From NCBI GenBank assembly GCA_025354565.1, contig JANXMQ010000027.1:1-39380 (forward strand): 39,380 nt of DNA. Reading direction: 5' to 3'. Shown in pieces: positions 1 through 9,047 of this stretch; the first letter of the stretch is position 1, and each line of letters opens with the position of its first letter. The stretch comes from Akkermansiaceae bacterium. Lineage in GTDB: Bacteria; Verrucomicrobiota; Verrucomicrobiia; Verrucomicrobiales; Akkermansiaceae. The translations under genes were made by a program, and so were the position numbers. The notes below the pieces were generated by a model. It was not told the origin of the DNA, searched no databases, and saw only the letters and a program-made list of their open reading frames with translations.

Positions 1-1
1 G

Positions 2-142
2 AACGAGTTGGATAAGATGATGACGCGCTTCAAAACAACGGAGCCGGAGTTTTACAAGGCCTACTTCGCCGCACGGGTGATCGTGGACCGCGCCGCGACT
101 CATGCGAAGCCGAAGGTTGTGGTGACGCCGCCGGTGCCGTGA
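2..142 (+). CDS. C-terminal end of an unidentified protein (5' end outside window)
   Basis: An open frame enters from the left edge and ends at TGA 140-142, giving the last 46 residues of a protein. The visible part is amphipathic and charged, with ELDKMM, PEFYKAYFAARVIVDR and a proline/valine-rich tail. I do not recognise a named family. The ARVIVDRA stretch resembles the helical end of hypothetical proteins common in Verrucomicrobiota, but that is only an impression. It converges on the next gene, which ends at 220. The reading frame is the only one of the three plus-strand frames without an early stop. Confidence 0.5.
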   Translation, partial: NELDKMMTRFKTTEPEFYKAYFAARVIVDRAATHAKPKVVVTPPVP

Positions 143-219
143 TCGCTGGCGGGCCGCTATCCACGCCCGTTCTGTTGCGCCGATATGGAGGGCGATTTCT
201 TCGCCGAAAAAACTAAGGC

Positions 220-1629
220 TTACCAACTATTCGCCACTCGGATGTCTTCGAGTTCAGGGTCGTAGATGTTGAACTCGATGCGGCTGAAGGCGGATATTTT
301 GAAGACGGCGGTGCCGAAGTTCTGGCTGTAGCCGGTCATGGTCCCCTCGCCCACGGCTTCGAGTCGGAAGACGATGGATGAGCCGTCGGGAAACCAGGCG
401 CGGACGTCGCCGTTCTCGCGTTTGCAGCGTTCTAAATCGACGGGTTTCAGCGCCAGGCTGCGTAGGGTTTCGACCGGAAGTTTCACCTCACGGAACGGAG
501 TCTTCACGGTGATCATGCCATCGGTGATCGATACGACCTCCCCGGCGAGGCTGTCGCCATTTCTTAGTTCCATGCGACCCGGCCGCGGTTTTTCTGGAGG
601 AGGGGCGGGTTCGGCCTCGTCTTGATCGGGTATCCCGTTGAAGCGAATGCCGCCGCGCATGCCGAAGGGTGGCATGCCGCCGGGAAACTGTGGCTCGGGG
701 AGCTTATCCACCTCTCCATCCCAGGCGCTGACCTCGATGTGGGAAATTTGCACGGGCGAGGTATTCTGGGAGATGAAATGAAGGCCATGCCCGAGACCAA
801 CGCGAGTGACATCGGGATCGGTCCACACGTCGATGATGTGACCGTCGATGAAGAGGCAGATTTTCCCGGATTTCAGACTGGCGCGGATTTCGATGCGGGC
901 CTTTTCATTTTCCTGGAGCGCCACCGCGCTCTGGGTGTGACCGATGATTTGCTGGGTCTTGCAGTTGCGGAGATAAACCGAGCGCGGCTGGAAGGTCACG
1001 TCGTAGCCGGCTGCAGGACGCTCGCTGGCGAGGTTGTCCGAGAACAGGACTAGGCGGAAACTGAGTTGGCCGTGCCAAGCCGCGTCGAAGGCGATGGAGC
1101 ACTCGTCCGGAAGGTCCACGTTGCGGGCAATGCTGCCGGCGGCGGTGGAACGGAAGGCGCTATTCTGATAGATCCAGGCGGGTTTATCACCCGCGAGCTT
1201 CCAGCCATCGAGGCCGGTGGGGCCGCGATAGAAAAACTGCGAGCGCTCGCTGATGCGGATGTCTGCAATATTGACGCGGTTAAACTTCAGGCGACCGGCA
1301 TACCAAGTGTCGAGTTCGACGAATTTGTCCGACACGGAGGCCAGTTGCCCGCGGATGAGATCGCCGTTGACCAGCGTGATCGCGGCCTCGTGTTTGGCGG
1401 TGATTTCCGGCTGGGTTGCGTCCAGTGTTAGATCGAGCACGCCCTTGAGGAAGAAGGGCGTTGGTTTTTCCAAGACTGGGGAATTCCACACCAAACGCTC
1501 GGGGGTGAGCGATTCCAGCGAACCAGTGAGACGGTCGTTATTTGAAAATCTAACGGTGGACTTCACCTCATCGGCGGCAGCGGCAGCGAGGGCGGTTGCG
1601 AAAACGGCGGTGGCCAGGGAGCGTTTCAT
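220..1629 (-). CDS. Secreted paralogous protein, third copy of a tandem triplet (unknown function)
   Basis: Encodes 469 residues from the ATG at 1627-1629. This start gives a clean signal peptide (MKRSLATAVFATALAAAAA) and overlaps the upstream stop as ATGA; the frame stays open further upstream but that part is not signal-like. Architecture: two short N-terminal beta-type repeats (FSNNDRLTGSLESL near residue 28, LVNGDLIRGQLASV near 86), a central jelly-roll-like region beginning FYRGPTGLDGWKL and resembling LamG/DUF1080 folds, a proline/glycine linker, and a final LRNGDSLAGEVVSI repeat. The same order occurs in the two upstream genes, so the three are paralogs. Last gene of the six-gene operon; probably periplasmic or outer-membrane associated. 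Function unknown. Confidence 0.8.
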   Translation of the reverse strand: MKRSLATAVFATALAAAAADEVKSTVRFSNNDRLTGSLESLTPERLVWNSPVLEKPTPFFLKGVLDLTLDATQPEITAKHEAAITLVNGDLIRGQLASVSDKFVELDTWYAGRLKFNRVNIADIRISERSQFFYRGPTGLDGWKLAGDKPAWIYQNSAFRSTAAGSIARNVDLPDECSIAFDAAWHGQLSFRLVLFSDNLASERPAAGYDVTFQPRSVYLRNCKTQQIIGHTQSAVALQENEKARIEIRASLKSGKICLFIDGHIIDVWTDPDVTRVGLGHGLHFISQNTSPVQISHIEVSAWDGEVDKLPEPQFPGGMPPFGMRGGIRFNGIPDQDEAEPAPPPEKPRPGRMELRNGDSLAGEVVSITDGMITVKTPFREVKLPVETLRSLALKPVDLERCKRENGDVRAWFPDGSSIVFRLEAVGEGTMTGYSQNFGTAVFKISAFSRIEFNIYDPELEDIRVANSW

Positions 1630-3008
1630 TCTTCTGGTTCCGGTTTGGCGGTGGGTTGGGCGGGCGGCTTGAGATCCGGTCGTTCGATGGCCATGACGCC
1701 TGCACGGCTGATTTTCAACGGACCTAACAGCGGATGCACGGCGGTGATGCCCGCCTCGGAAAACTCGCAAGAAGAAACGCGGAGCAGGCCCTCACCACGC
1801 AGGCGGAGGGCGAGAGGGTTGGCAGTTTCCGCAGGCTTATTTTCCTGCGCCACTTGGGCGAAAAAGATCGTGGAAACGTCAGTCTCGGGGATTTCCAGCG
1901 GCGCTTGTTGGAAATCGCTCTTGAAGGTGAATAGCGCGCCATCAGGCCCCTTGCGGATGCCGGTTAGACGTCCGCCCCAACGGTCCTCGTCGCGGCTAAT
2001 GAGGCTATCGGTTTTGGGGTCGCCACGGTCCTCGGCATGATGCCGCGAGCTTGCGTTGTCGAGTTCAAGAATCTCGATGCCGCTGATTTCCTGCGTGATG
2101 CCGGCGGGCGAGTTGCTGCGGAGTGTCACGCCACTGCCCACCGGTGCCGCGCCGGAGGGATCGACGCCGGCGGCCTCGGGTTCACCATTGAGCAGCAGAT
2201 GGAGGCGCGAGGTCCGGCGATCCACACGGATCTCCACATCTAACTGGTTGTTAGGAAACTGGTCCGGGCTGCGGGCGAGTAGGATCACGGTTTGGTAGCG
2301 GTTGCCGGTGGTGGACTCACGTTTGATTTCCAGGCCCGCCCCGTTGTAGGTCATGTAATAACGATCCACGGCCTTGGCACCGGGGGTTAAAGGATCGGCG
2401 AAGTAGATTTGAAACATCGGATTCGCCTGCCATTTCAGAGTGAATCTGAAGATGAATTGTTGAGGCGTGGCAAGGTTCTGGCGGGCGGTAGTCGGGCCGT
2501 TCGACGTGAGGGTCTTGTTGGCAAAAGTCCAGTTTTTCGAGGTTTCCGGCTCGAAAATCCATTCATCAAGACTCTTCGGTCCAGCATAGATAACCTTGCT
2601 GCGATGGACGCCGAGTTGGATGGATTTCAAGGCCGTGCGCGGGATCGTCAAGCGCCCGGCATCCGGCGTGACAACGCTGAGGCTGTGGTCGTCCAAGCTC
2701 TCGATGGTGGCAGGCAGGAGATCGCCATTCGCCAGTTCGACCAGCGTAGCGGGCAGCGCGGCCGGGGGCTCGGCAGCGGTGAATTCCACTTTGCCAACCG
2801 CCGCGCCCTTGAGCATTATCCGTTCTGGGGCCAGCGCCGATGAGAGTTCGACTACTCCGTTGCCGGAGATCGAGCGGACTGTGCCGCTGAGCCGGGCACC
2901 GTCTGTTAGCGTTAGATCATCCGCGTGCAAGAGTTGCGGCAGGCCGCAGGCAAGGACGAGGCAGCATCGCCAATAGTGATTAGAATCCGGCATCCCAGTC
3001 ATCGCCAA
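1626..3008 (-). CDS. Secreted paralogous protein, second copy of a tandem triplet (unknown function)
   Basis: Up to 460 residues. The first ATG (3008) overlaps the upstream gene by 29 bases; ATGs at 3002 and 2993 are equally possible, and none has a good Shine-Dalgarno. A signal peptide follows (HYWRCCLVLACGLPQLLHA). It then shows LTDGARLSGTVRSI, LANGDLLPATIESL, and the central domain entry VIYAGPKSLDEWIF followed by W-x-F strands, matching the neighbours on both sides. The C-terminal repeat is degenerate (LRLRGEGLLRVSSC) and the end is acidic/proline-rich. It shares an ATGA overlap with the following gene, which suggests translational coupling. The paralogy suggests the three products act together or assemble. 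No enzyme motif is visible. Confidence 0.8.
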   Translation of the reverse strand: MAMTGMPDSNHYWRCCLVLACGLPQLLHADDLTLTDGARLSGTVRSISGNGVVELSSALAPERIMLKGAAVGKVEFTAAEPPAALPATLVELANGDLLPATIESLDDHSLSVVTPDAGRLTIPRTALKSIQLGVHRSKVIYAGPKSLDEWIFEPETSKNWTFANKTLTSNGPTTARQNLATPQQFIFRFTLKWQANPMFQIYFADPLTPGAKAVDRYYMTYNGAGLEIKRESTTGNRYQTVILLARSPDQFPNNQLDVEIRVDRRTSRLHLLLNGEPEAAGVDPSGAAPVGSGVTLRSNSPAGITQEISGIEILELDNASSRHHAEDRGDPKTDSLISRDEDRWGGRLTGIRKGPDGALFTFKSDFQQAPLEIPETDVSTIFFAQVAQENKPAETANPLALRLRGEGLLRVSSCEFSEAGITAVHPLLGPLKISRAGVMAIERPDLKPPAQPTAKPEPEE

Positions 3009-4515
3009 TATTGTTGGAAGGTTGGAAATCGAGCATGACTGCGGATTCCAGATTGAAGTTCATTTCTCCGCAGACCGGGCTGAGGATCCGGATCGCGGAA
3101 GCGTCGCCGGAGAGAGGTTTTCCGGTCACCTGCCCAAGCGGGCTAAGGCGGACGATTAGGTCATTCGCCGCAGCGGCGGTTTCCTTGGCCAGACGATTGC
3201 GGGCGAAGCGGACCTCGGCGAGGTCGTCGAGTTGGAATTGGAAGCGGCCGTATTTCCCTTCCATCTGGAGTTTGCCATCGCGCAGTGATTCGACTTTTCC
3301 AGAGAAGCGGTCGGTGCCATTGGCTAACAGAACGATATCTTGTTCATCCACCTGCAAGCTGCGGGCGGCGTCCGGCATTCCGTTCCATTCGGCAACCATG
3401 ATGTCGGTGATTTTCACGGGCGAGTCTTCGGTCTGGACGACGAAACCGAAACCACTGCCCTTTTTGGCAACGCTGGCGGGATCGCGTGGGCCGGATACGA
3501 TTTCACTCCACTGGGTGACGAACTCGTCGTTGACGAAAAATGAAATTTCGCCAGTTAGGCGGTTGCTGCGGATTTCCATCGTCGCCTTTCCACTATCGCC
3601 CAAGCGCAGGGCGCTGCCACTGATTTGGACACGCTCCACGCTCGGAACGCCCTCCTCGCTGACGAAGGTGCGGAAGAGCATCAGGTGGGATGAGAAAATT
3701 TGGAGGATGTAACTGTTACCAAACAACAGTGGCAGAATCGCGGAATCGCCGGGCGAAAACCCACCCGCAAAGCCACGCCTGACAGGATTGAGCTTATCTT
3801 CGCCATCCGGTGGTTTCGGTTTGGCGAAATCCGAGTGAAAACCGATGGCGAGGGAGAGCCGGTTTTTCCATGACATATCGAACCTCAGGATGGCGCGGTC
3901 CGGGATGGAGTTTTCACGCAGCAGGGCAGTGCCGGAGGACTTACCGGGCCAATACCAAGCGGAGCCGGAAAATACCCAGCGACCGGGCTGGTCTTGCGCC
4001 GGCTTGTCTTTCTCATTGCCCTTGCCCACGGCGGCGGGCGCATCCGACGGCAGCCCGGCGGGAAACGCGGAGGTGGTCATTTTCCATTCATCGGCGGTGA
4101 AGGGACCATGATAATTGAGCCTGCCACCCAAGGGGCTGGGCGCGAGCATCGTCACCTGATCGCGGGGAATCCGCAGGAGACCGGCATAGGCCGTTTCCAA
4201 CATCATCGCGGTCTCGTCCAACGAGATGATTTTACCAGGGATGCGGTCACCATTGACGAGCGCGACGTTGGACAATGAGGTCAGAGACTTCACGGGTCGC
4301 CCGCCATGGAGGATGATGTGGCGGACTTGGGAGATGTTGAAATCGACCGGGGCGGAAACATCATCGCGCAGCCAAACCGCCTTGGGTCCGTCCTTGAGTC
4401 CTTGGAAGGTGCCGTGGAGTTGGTCGCCGTTGACGAAGCGCAACAGGTCGGGCGCTTCGGCGGCGGTTAGAGCCATCGCAGCGGCAAGCCATGGGATGAG
4501 GATAACGCGGGTCAT
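2980..4515 (-). CDS. Secreted paralogous protein, first copy of a tandem triplet (unknown function)
   Basis: Encodes 511 residues from the ATG at 4513-4515, chosen because it overlaps the upstream stop as ATGA and starts a signal peptide (MTRVILIPWLAAAMALTAAEA). N-terminal repeats FVNGDQLHGTFQGL and LVNGDRIPGKIISL come first. The central jelly-roll-like region starts LNYHGPFTADEWKM and continues with W-x-F strands and a FFVNDEFVTQWSEI strand. A final LANGTDRFSGKVESL repeat lies near residue 420. It is the longest of the three paralogs, with an insertion rich in P, D and K before the WVFSGSAWYW strand. The NGD-x-L-x-G repeats look like small beta barrels. Probably exported; function unknown. 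Confidence 0.82.
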   Translation of the reverse strand: MTRVILIPWLAAAMALTAAEAPDLLRFVNGDQLHGTFQGLKDGPKAVWLRDDVSAPVDFNISQVRHIILHGGRPVKSLTSLSNVALVNGDRIPGKIISLDETAMMLETAYAGLLRIPRDQVTMLAPSPLGGRLNYHGPFTADEWKMTTSAFPAGLPSDAPAAVGKGNEKDKPAQDQPGRWVFSGSAWYWPGKSSGTALLRENSIPDRAILRFDMSWKNRLSLAIGFHSDFAKPKPPDGEDKLNPVRRGFAGGFSPGDSAILPLLFGNSYILQIFSSHLMLFRTFVSEEGVPSVERVQISGSALRLGDSGKATMEIRSNRLTGEISFFVNDEFVTQWSEIVSGPRDPASVAKKGSGFGFVVQTEDSPVKITDIMVAEWNGMPDAARSLQVDEQDIVLLANGTDRFSGKVESLRDGKLQMEGKYGRFQFQLDDLAEVRFARNRLAKETAAAANDLIVRLSPLGQVTGKPLSGDASAIRILSPVCGEMNFNLESAVMLDFQPSNNIGDDWDAGF

Positions 4516-5531
4516 TTTTCGTAAATGGGTAGGAAACGGTAATTCAGAGCGAGTGAGAGCAAGGCCCCCGCCGTATTGAACGACTGGCCTTGGTTTCCGG
4601 GAAAGGATCCATCCGGCGTTTGCAGCACGGCGAGGTAGCGGATGTTGCGGGCGTTCCAATCCCGCCACGTCGCCTCATCCGCGTGGAAGAGGGCTTGGGA
4701 CATGTAGTATTCGTAATAATACGGATAGTAGCGATCGCGGAAATCGAGGTTCTTTTTCAGAAATGCCAGACTCGCCTGATAGCCCTTCGAGTCCGTCTCC
4801 TTGGCGAGGGATAGACACAACGAGCCGATGGCTGTCAGCGTGGGTTTCCCGCCGGAGGCCGAGGTGTAGCCGTAGTCCCCATCGTGTCCGCGGTTGAACG
4901 CGAGGTAGGCCAGCCCCTTGTTGATCGCTTCGTCCGGTACCGCAATACCCGCATTTCTAACAGCAAATAGCGTTACCATCTGGCTACCGGTCACGGTGGT
5001 GTCCGCGTCCCGGCTTTCCGGGGTGTAGCGCCAAGCCCCGAAGCGGTTTCTTTTTTGTGAACTCACGATCAGCTCGACGGCCAGCTTGAGGGCCGGGGCG
5101 ATCTTCGGGTTGTCCACCACCCCGTAAGACTCCGCGAGTGCCTTCGTGGCGAAGGCGTGGTTATACATGCTGGAGCCGATGTAGCCGTTTTTCTCGTTTT
5201 GTTGGGAAAGGATGTAGTCGATCCCGCGATGGATGACTTTTGCGTACGGGCCGTTGTTAGGATCCTCGCCGTGGGCGAGAAACGAGGCGACGCACAAACC
5301 GACCACGCCGGGTTCCGAGCCGACACCGTCACTCCATAAGCCTTTTTCGGTCTGTGTTTTCGCGAGGTATTGCAGGCCGCGCGTGTAGATCAGCTCGGCT
5401 TGTGCCGGAATGGAATCGTCCGGGCGAGTCGGCAGATCCTGCGCACAGGCGAGCGGGAAAACCCCGAAGACCGCGAGCGCAAGACCCACGGATAATTTAA
5501 CAGAAATGCGGTGCAAGCTGGCCTTTTTCAT
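4512..5531 (-). CDS. Secreted prenyltransferase/squalene-oxidase-repeat (alpha/alpha-toroid) protein
   Basis: Encodes 339 residues with an N-terminal signal peptide (hydrophobic SVGLALAVFGVFPLACAQ). The body carries repeated helical pairs with the QTEKGLWSDG, SQQNEKNGYIGSSMYNHAFATKAL, SSQKRNRFGAWRY and LQTPDGSFPG signatures of the prenyltransferase/squalene oxidase repeat superfamily. Such toroids bind hydrophobic ligands or act as scaffolds. The catalytic Asp motifs of terpene cyclases are not evident, so a binding role is more likely than a cyclase. It overlaps both neighbours by ATGA, so it is tightly co-translated with the small secreted protein before it and the paralog triplet after it. 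Confidence 0.85.
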   Translation of the reverse strand: MKKASLHRISVKLSVGLALAVFGVFPLACAQDLPTRPDDSIPAQAELIYTRGLQYLAKTQTEKGLWSDGVGSEPGVVGLCVASFLAHGEDPNNGPYAKVIHRGIDYILSQQNEKNGYIGSSMYNHAFATKALAESYGVVDNPKIAPALKLAVELIVSSQKRNRFGAWRYTPESRDADTTVTGSQMVTLFAVRNAGIAVPDEAINKGLAYLAFNRGHDGDYGYTSASGGKPTLTAIGSLCLSLAKETDSKGYQASLAFLKKNLDFRDRYYPYYYEYYMSQALFHADEATWRDWNARNIRYLAVLQTPDGSFPGNQGQSFNTAGALLSLALNYRFLPIYEK

Positions 5532-6151
5532 TTCACTTTTTTCTCTGCGCCCCGGTTGTAGGCATCGAGGGCTTTCTTGAATTCCTCCGGCAGCGCGTGG
5601 CCGGTGTTGCCGCTGGCTTTCGGTACGCGGCGGGCTTCGCTTTTGCCGCCGGTCTCCCCAGCCAGAGCGCTGTTGGCAGCATCTGATAGACCGTTCATGC
5701 CGTTGCTGCCCTTGTCGCTGGGCTTGTCGCCCTTGCCCTTGCCCGGCTTGTCGCCATCTGGTTTTTCGCCCGCCATGCGTTCCAGCATGTCCATCATGGC
5801 ACCGCCCGCTTTGCCGCCGCCGCCTTGTTTTTGCTTCTCTTTGGCGGCATCGAGGACTTTCTCGATGACCTCGGTTTCCGCCGCCAGCGTGACGCCCCCG
5901 GTCTCAGCCGTCGTCAGCTTATCGGTGGTCTCATCCATGATTTGTTTCACTTTATCTAACATCTCGATGACCTGTGGTGCGGTTTGTTCGATGATGAGCT
6001 GTTGGACATCCGCCGCGAGTTCGTCCTGACGGTCGGCAACCTTGCCAGCTCCAGCCTGATGGGTGGCCTTCACGGCTTCCGGCGAGGGTTCCTCCGCGCA
6101 GGCAAGCCACGGCAGCAACATGGAAAAGGCGGCAGTTAGAATGCGTTTCAT
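5528..6151 (-). CDS. Small secreted, low-complexity protein of the DUF4175-linked operon
   Basis: Encodes 207 residues. The start ATG at 6149-6151 overlaps the upstream stop. A signal peptide (MKRILTAAFSMLLPWLACAEE) is followed by a helical, probably coiled-coil region (about residues 40-105). A glycine/lysine/aspartate-rich linker (GGGGKAGG, KPGKGKGDKPSDKG) comes next, and the protein ends with a short helix LPEEFKKALDAYNRGAEKK. I do not recognise a Pfam family. The composition and its position directly after a DUF4175-like gene fit a periplasmic partner of that protein. Function unknown. Confidence 0.75.
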   Translation of the reverse strand: MKRILTAAFSMLLPWLACAEEPSPEAVKATHQAGAGKVADRQDELAADVQQLIIEQTAPQVIEMLDKVKQIMDETTDKLTTAETGGVTLAAETEVIEKVLDAAKEKQKQGGGGKAGGAMMDMLERMAGEKPDGDKPGKGKGDKPSDKGSNGMNGLSDAANSALAGETGGKSEARRVPKASGNTGHALPEEFKKALDAYNRGAEKKVK

Positions 6152-8796
6152 GGTTTGTTAGTTTCTTCTGTTGGCTTGCCAATGCTGCGGCGAAGTTGTT
6201 CGAGCGAGCGGGTCTGGCCTCGCAGATCTTGTTCCTGCTGGACCAATTTCATCACCCGCAGCATGAACTCGAAGTCTTCATCCTCGGGACTGGGTGCCGC
6301 ACCATCGCCGCCACCGCCGCCGCCCGCAGCGTCCTTTTCGCCTTCGAGTTTCTTGGCCCAGGCGGTGAGCATGTCCGCCCATTTTTTTGAATTTTCGGTG
6401 GCGAGGTAGGAATGATTCTTACCTAACAGACCGCGAATTTCCTCCAGCCCGATGTCGATCTGGGAGGCTTTCATTTCATCGAGAATCTGTTTGAAGGAAT
6501 CCGTCTTGGTGCGGGCGAAATAACTCCCGAGATCTTCCTGGAGCCAGCGCACGTCGGACGCGGTGTTCGCCTGTTGGGCGGTCGCCTCGCGCAGTCGACG
6601 CTGGTCGGAGGGATCGAGCTTCGCGTTCTTGGTGCCGAGGATGCGCTCGAAGGCTTCGGTCAGGGAACTGGCGATACCGCTCTGCTCGCCAGCCGCTTTT
6701 TTCAGGCGGTTAACAAAGGTGCCTGCCTCAAACTGCTTGTTCGCCTCGTTCGCCTTGGCGATCGCTTTCTGCATTTTATCGACGGCTTTTTTCTGTTCCT
6801 CAGCGGCTTGGGCCACGTCTTTGCCAGTCTGCTCCGGGGTGTTCGACTGCTCGTGGGAATCACCGAGTTTTTCCTGCACCTTGGGAATATCCTGTTGGGA
6901 AAGTTCCTGCATCGACTTGAGGGCTTCCGCCATTTTCTTGAGCGTGTCCTTGGCGATGTCGCCATTGCGTGCGGCATCTTTCATCAGGCTTTCCATGCGA
7001 TCGGTGAGCTCTTGCATCCGGCGCTTGGTTTCCGCCTCGGCTTGATCCTGAGCTTCCAAGCGCTTGGTGTTTTGCTCTTTCTGAAGCTCCTCGCCACCGA
7101 GGCGTTCGAGGCGGTGATTTTCGTCAAGGAGCTCTTGTTCGCGGCGGGCGAGATCTTCGAGTTCAGCGATGGTGCGATCAAATTTCGCCTTCAACATCTG
7201 GGCATGTTCGTCGCGGGTCAGAACGTAGATGACTACCGGCTCGGAATACACCCGGCCTCGGTTCGGGAAATAATCCTCGGAGTAGCCGCGCAGGGTGATT
7301 TTTTGGGGCGTGATGCCAAATGCCGCAGGTGAAAATGAGCTGCCTTTGATAATCCGCCGTTCCTCGGGTGCGCCGTCAGCGACTTTCATCTCGCCTTTGG
7401 CCTGTGCCTCGCCGGACGGGCGGCTGGACTGACCGGTCCATTCCAAGCCAGTGACTTTGACGCCGAAATCATCCTCCGCCAGCACTTCCAGATCCAGTGT
7501 TTCCTCTGGCAGCATGACTTTCTGGCGCTCGACCCCCTGCAAATAACAGGTCGGCGGCGCGTCCCGCAAAGCATCGACACGTAACCGGAAACCCGACTCG
7601 CCGACGAGGCCCAGTTGGTCGGTCCAGGCGAAGGGAATCTCGAAGGGGATCGCGCTGATCTCCATGACTGGTGTCCGTGCGATGTTGCCGGAAATTTCCA
7701 GCGCGCCCTGCATCGGCGCGTATGGCACGGCGGCGTCCTTCGGCTGCTCGATCACCTGCGCTCGCGTCGGCCCGAAGGTGGCGGTGGCAAGCGGACGGTT
7801 CGTTGTTAGGTCGATGCGGAGCTTGCTACCCTCGACGGCACTGACGACGCCGCTGTTCAGGTCCACCGTTTTTTCCGGGATGGCCAAGTAGGCGGGCGGA
7901 GTAATCACCGCCACCACGGATTCCATGGCAGGGCGCGGGACCGGTTCGACACGGACTTCATGCACGAGATCGCCCACGCGGAAAACGATAACACCGGGAT
8001 CCTGCTGGCCGGGGAATGTGAAATGGTAGCTGCCATTTTCCAGCGTCGTTTCCACAGCGGGTTGTAAGCCATAGCGCCCGGTAGCCTCCACCGGGCGCTC
8101 ATCGGAATCATGAGCGAGCCGCAAGGTGATTTCAAACGCCTCACCGAACGCCACCGCCCGATAGACCGGTGGATTTTCCAAGCGCGTGAAGGTGTAGCGC
8201 TCGGTGTTAGAAAGCGGCATCAGCCAGCGTTGCAGCGCATTGAATCCAGCCCGAGGCGTGACCAGAAACGCAGTTGCGGAAATGATCGCCAAGGCAAGCG
8301 CCGCGAGCGTCCAGCGCCGATGCCGTTGGGGCGGGAGCGCCTCGTCGAGCTTGCGTTTCCCGGTCTCGATGGCGACCGCCGCCATCGCCGCCTCCCGCAA
8401 GCGCGGGGAAAGCGTGTCGGCATTTCCCACCTGATCTTGCAGCTCGATCACGCCTAACAAACGATCACCCAGCCCCGGATAACGCCGGGCGATCAGCCGG
8501 GCGAGTTGGGTTTCCCGGCGCTGCCGCCAGACCCAACGATGCAGCCAATACGGCGCGAAGATGGCGAACAGGGAAATGCCCGCGACAAGGATAAGCAGCC
8601 GCACCCAGCCCGGTGTTTGCCAAATCCGATCCAGCCCGTAAACCAGCAGGAAAGACACTAGCAATCCGATCATCCCGGCGGCGATCGCTTCCATGATTTT
8701 CACCCGCCAGAGATGCCGCCGGAAATCATCCAACTGAAGCCTGAGGGCTTCTGGGATTGCGGTTTTCACGTCGGGTGGAGTGCTTGGAGAAGTCAT
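6148..8796 (-). CDS. DUF4175-like membrane protein with long coiled coil
   Basis: About 882 residues from the ATG at 8794-8796; the frame is also open from 8847 and a second ATG lies at 8814. Two transmembrane helices (about 34-54 and 62-82) and a third hydrophobic segment near 150-170 precede beta-rich domains. These contain the PPAYLAIPEKTVDL and VSAVEGSKLRIDLTTNRPLATA strands typical of DUF4175/TIGR02302-like proteins. The second half is strongly charged coiled coil (about 540-720, many E/K/Q), followed by a glycine-rich linker and a short C-terminal helix. It is the first gene of the operon and so the likely membrane anchor of the encoded system. The family name is from motif memory; the role is not established. 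Confidence 0.75.
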   Translation of the reverse strand: MTSPSTPPDVKTAIPEALRLQLDDFRRHLWRVKIMEAIAAGMIGLLVSFLLVYGLDRIWQTPGWVRLLILVAGISLFAIFAPYWLHRWVWRQRRETQLARLIARRYPGLGDRLLGVIELQDQVGNADTLSPRLREAAMAAVAIETGKRKLDEALPPQRHRRWTLAALALAIISATAFLVTPRAGFNALQRWLMPLSNTERYTFTRLENPPVYRAVAFGEAFEITLRLAHDSDERPVEATGRYGLQPAVETTLENGSYHFTFPGQQDPGVIVFRVGDLVHEVRVEPVPRPAMESVVAVITPPAYLAIPEKTVDLNSGVVSAVEGSKLRIDLTTNRPLATATFGPTRAQVIEQPKDAAVPYAPMQGALEISGNIARTPVMEISAIPFEIPFAWTDQLGLVGESGFRLRVDALRDAPPTCYLQGVERQKVMLPEETLDLEVLAEDDFGVKVTGLEWTGQSSRPSGEAQAKGEMKVADGAPEERRIIKGSSFSPAAFGITPQKITLRGYSEDYFPNRGRVYSEPVVIYVLTRDEHAQMLKAKFDRTIAELEDLARREQELLDENHRLERLGGEELQKEQNTKRLEAQDQAEAETKRRMQELTDRMESLMKDAARNGDIAKDTLKKMAEALKSMQELSQQDIPKVQEKLGDSHEQSNTPEQTGKDVAQAAEEQKKAVDKMQKAIAKANEANKQFEAGTFVNRLKKAAGEQSGIASSLTEAFERILGTKNAKLDPSDQRRLREATAQQANTASDVRWLQEDLGSYFARTKTDSFKQILDEMKASQIDIGLEEIRGLLGKNHSYLATENSKKWADMLTAWAKKLEGEKDAAGGGGGGDGAAPSPEDEDFEFMLRVMKLVQQEQDLRGQTRSLEQLRRSIGKPTEETNKP

Positions 8797-9047
8797 GGGA
8801 AAAATGACCGGCATCCCGGTCCGGCAACGAATGACGGAAGCTCCCAAATCGTTACGGAGAATTCCAGCGCATTCTCATCGAGTTTAACGGTCGCCACAAG
8901 CCACTTTGTTCCGACATCGTTCCAAGCCTTTGGATTTCACCCAAGTTCGTCGCGTGGCAACGGGGCAGTCCCGCCAAACCGACCGCGAAAACCGCCGATC
9001 CCGTGAAACAAAGTTTTCGCATCACTGCGCCGTGAAACCCTGCGGCC

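Noticed and set aside
191..216. GGCGA/TCGCC stem near the end of the first minus-strand operon
   Set aside because: The T-run lies before rather than after the stem for the minus-strand transcript, and A, not T, follows on the plus strand; not a convincing terminator.
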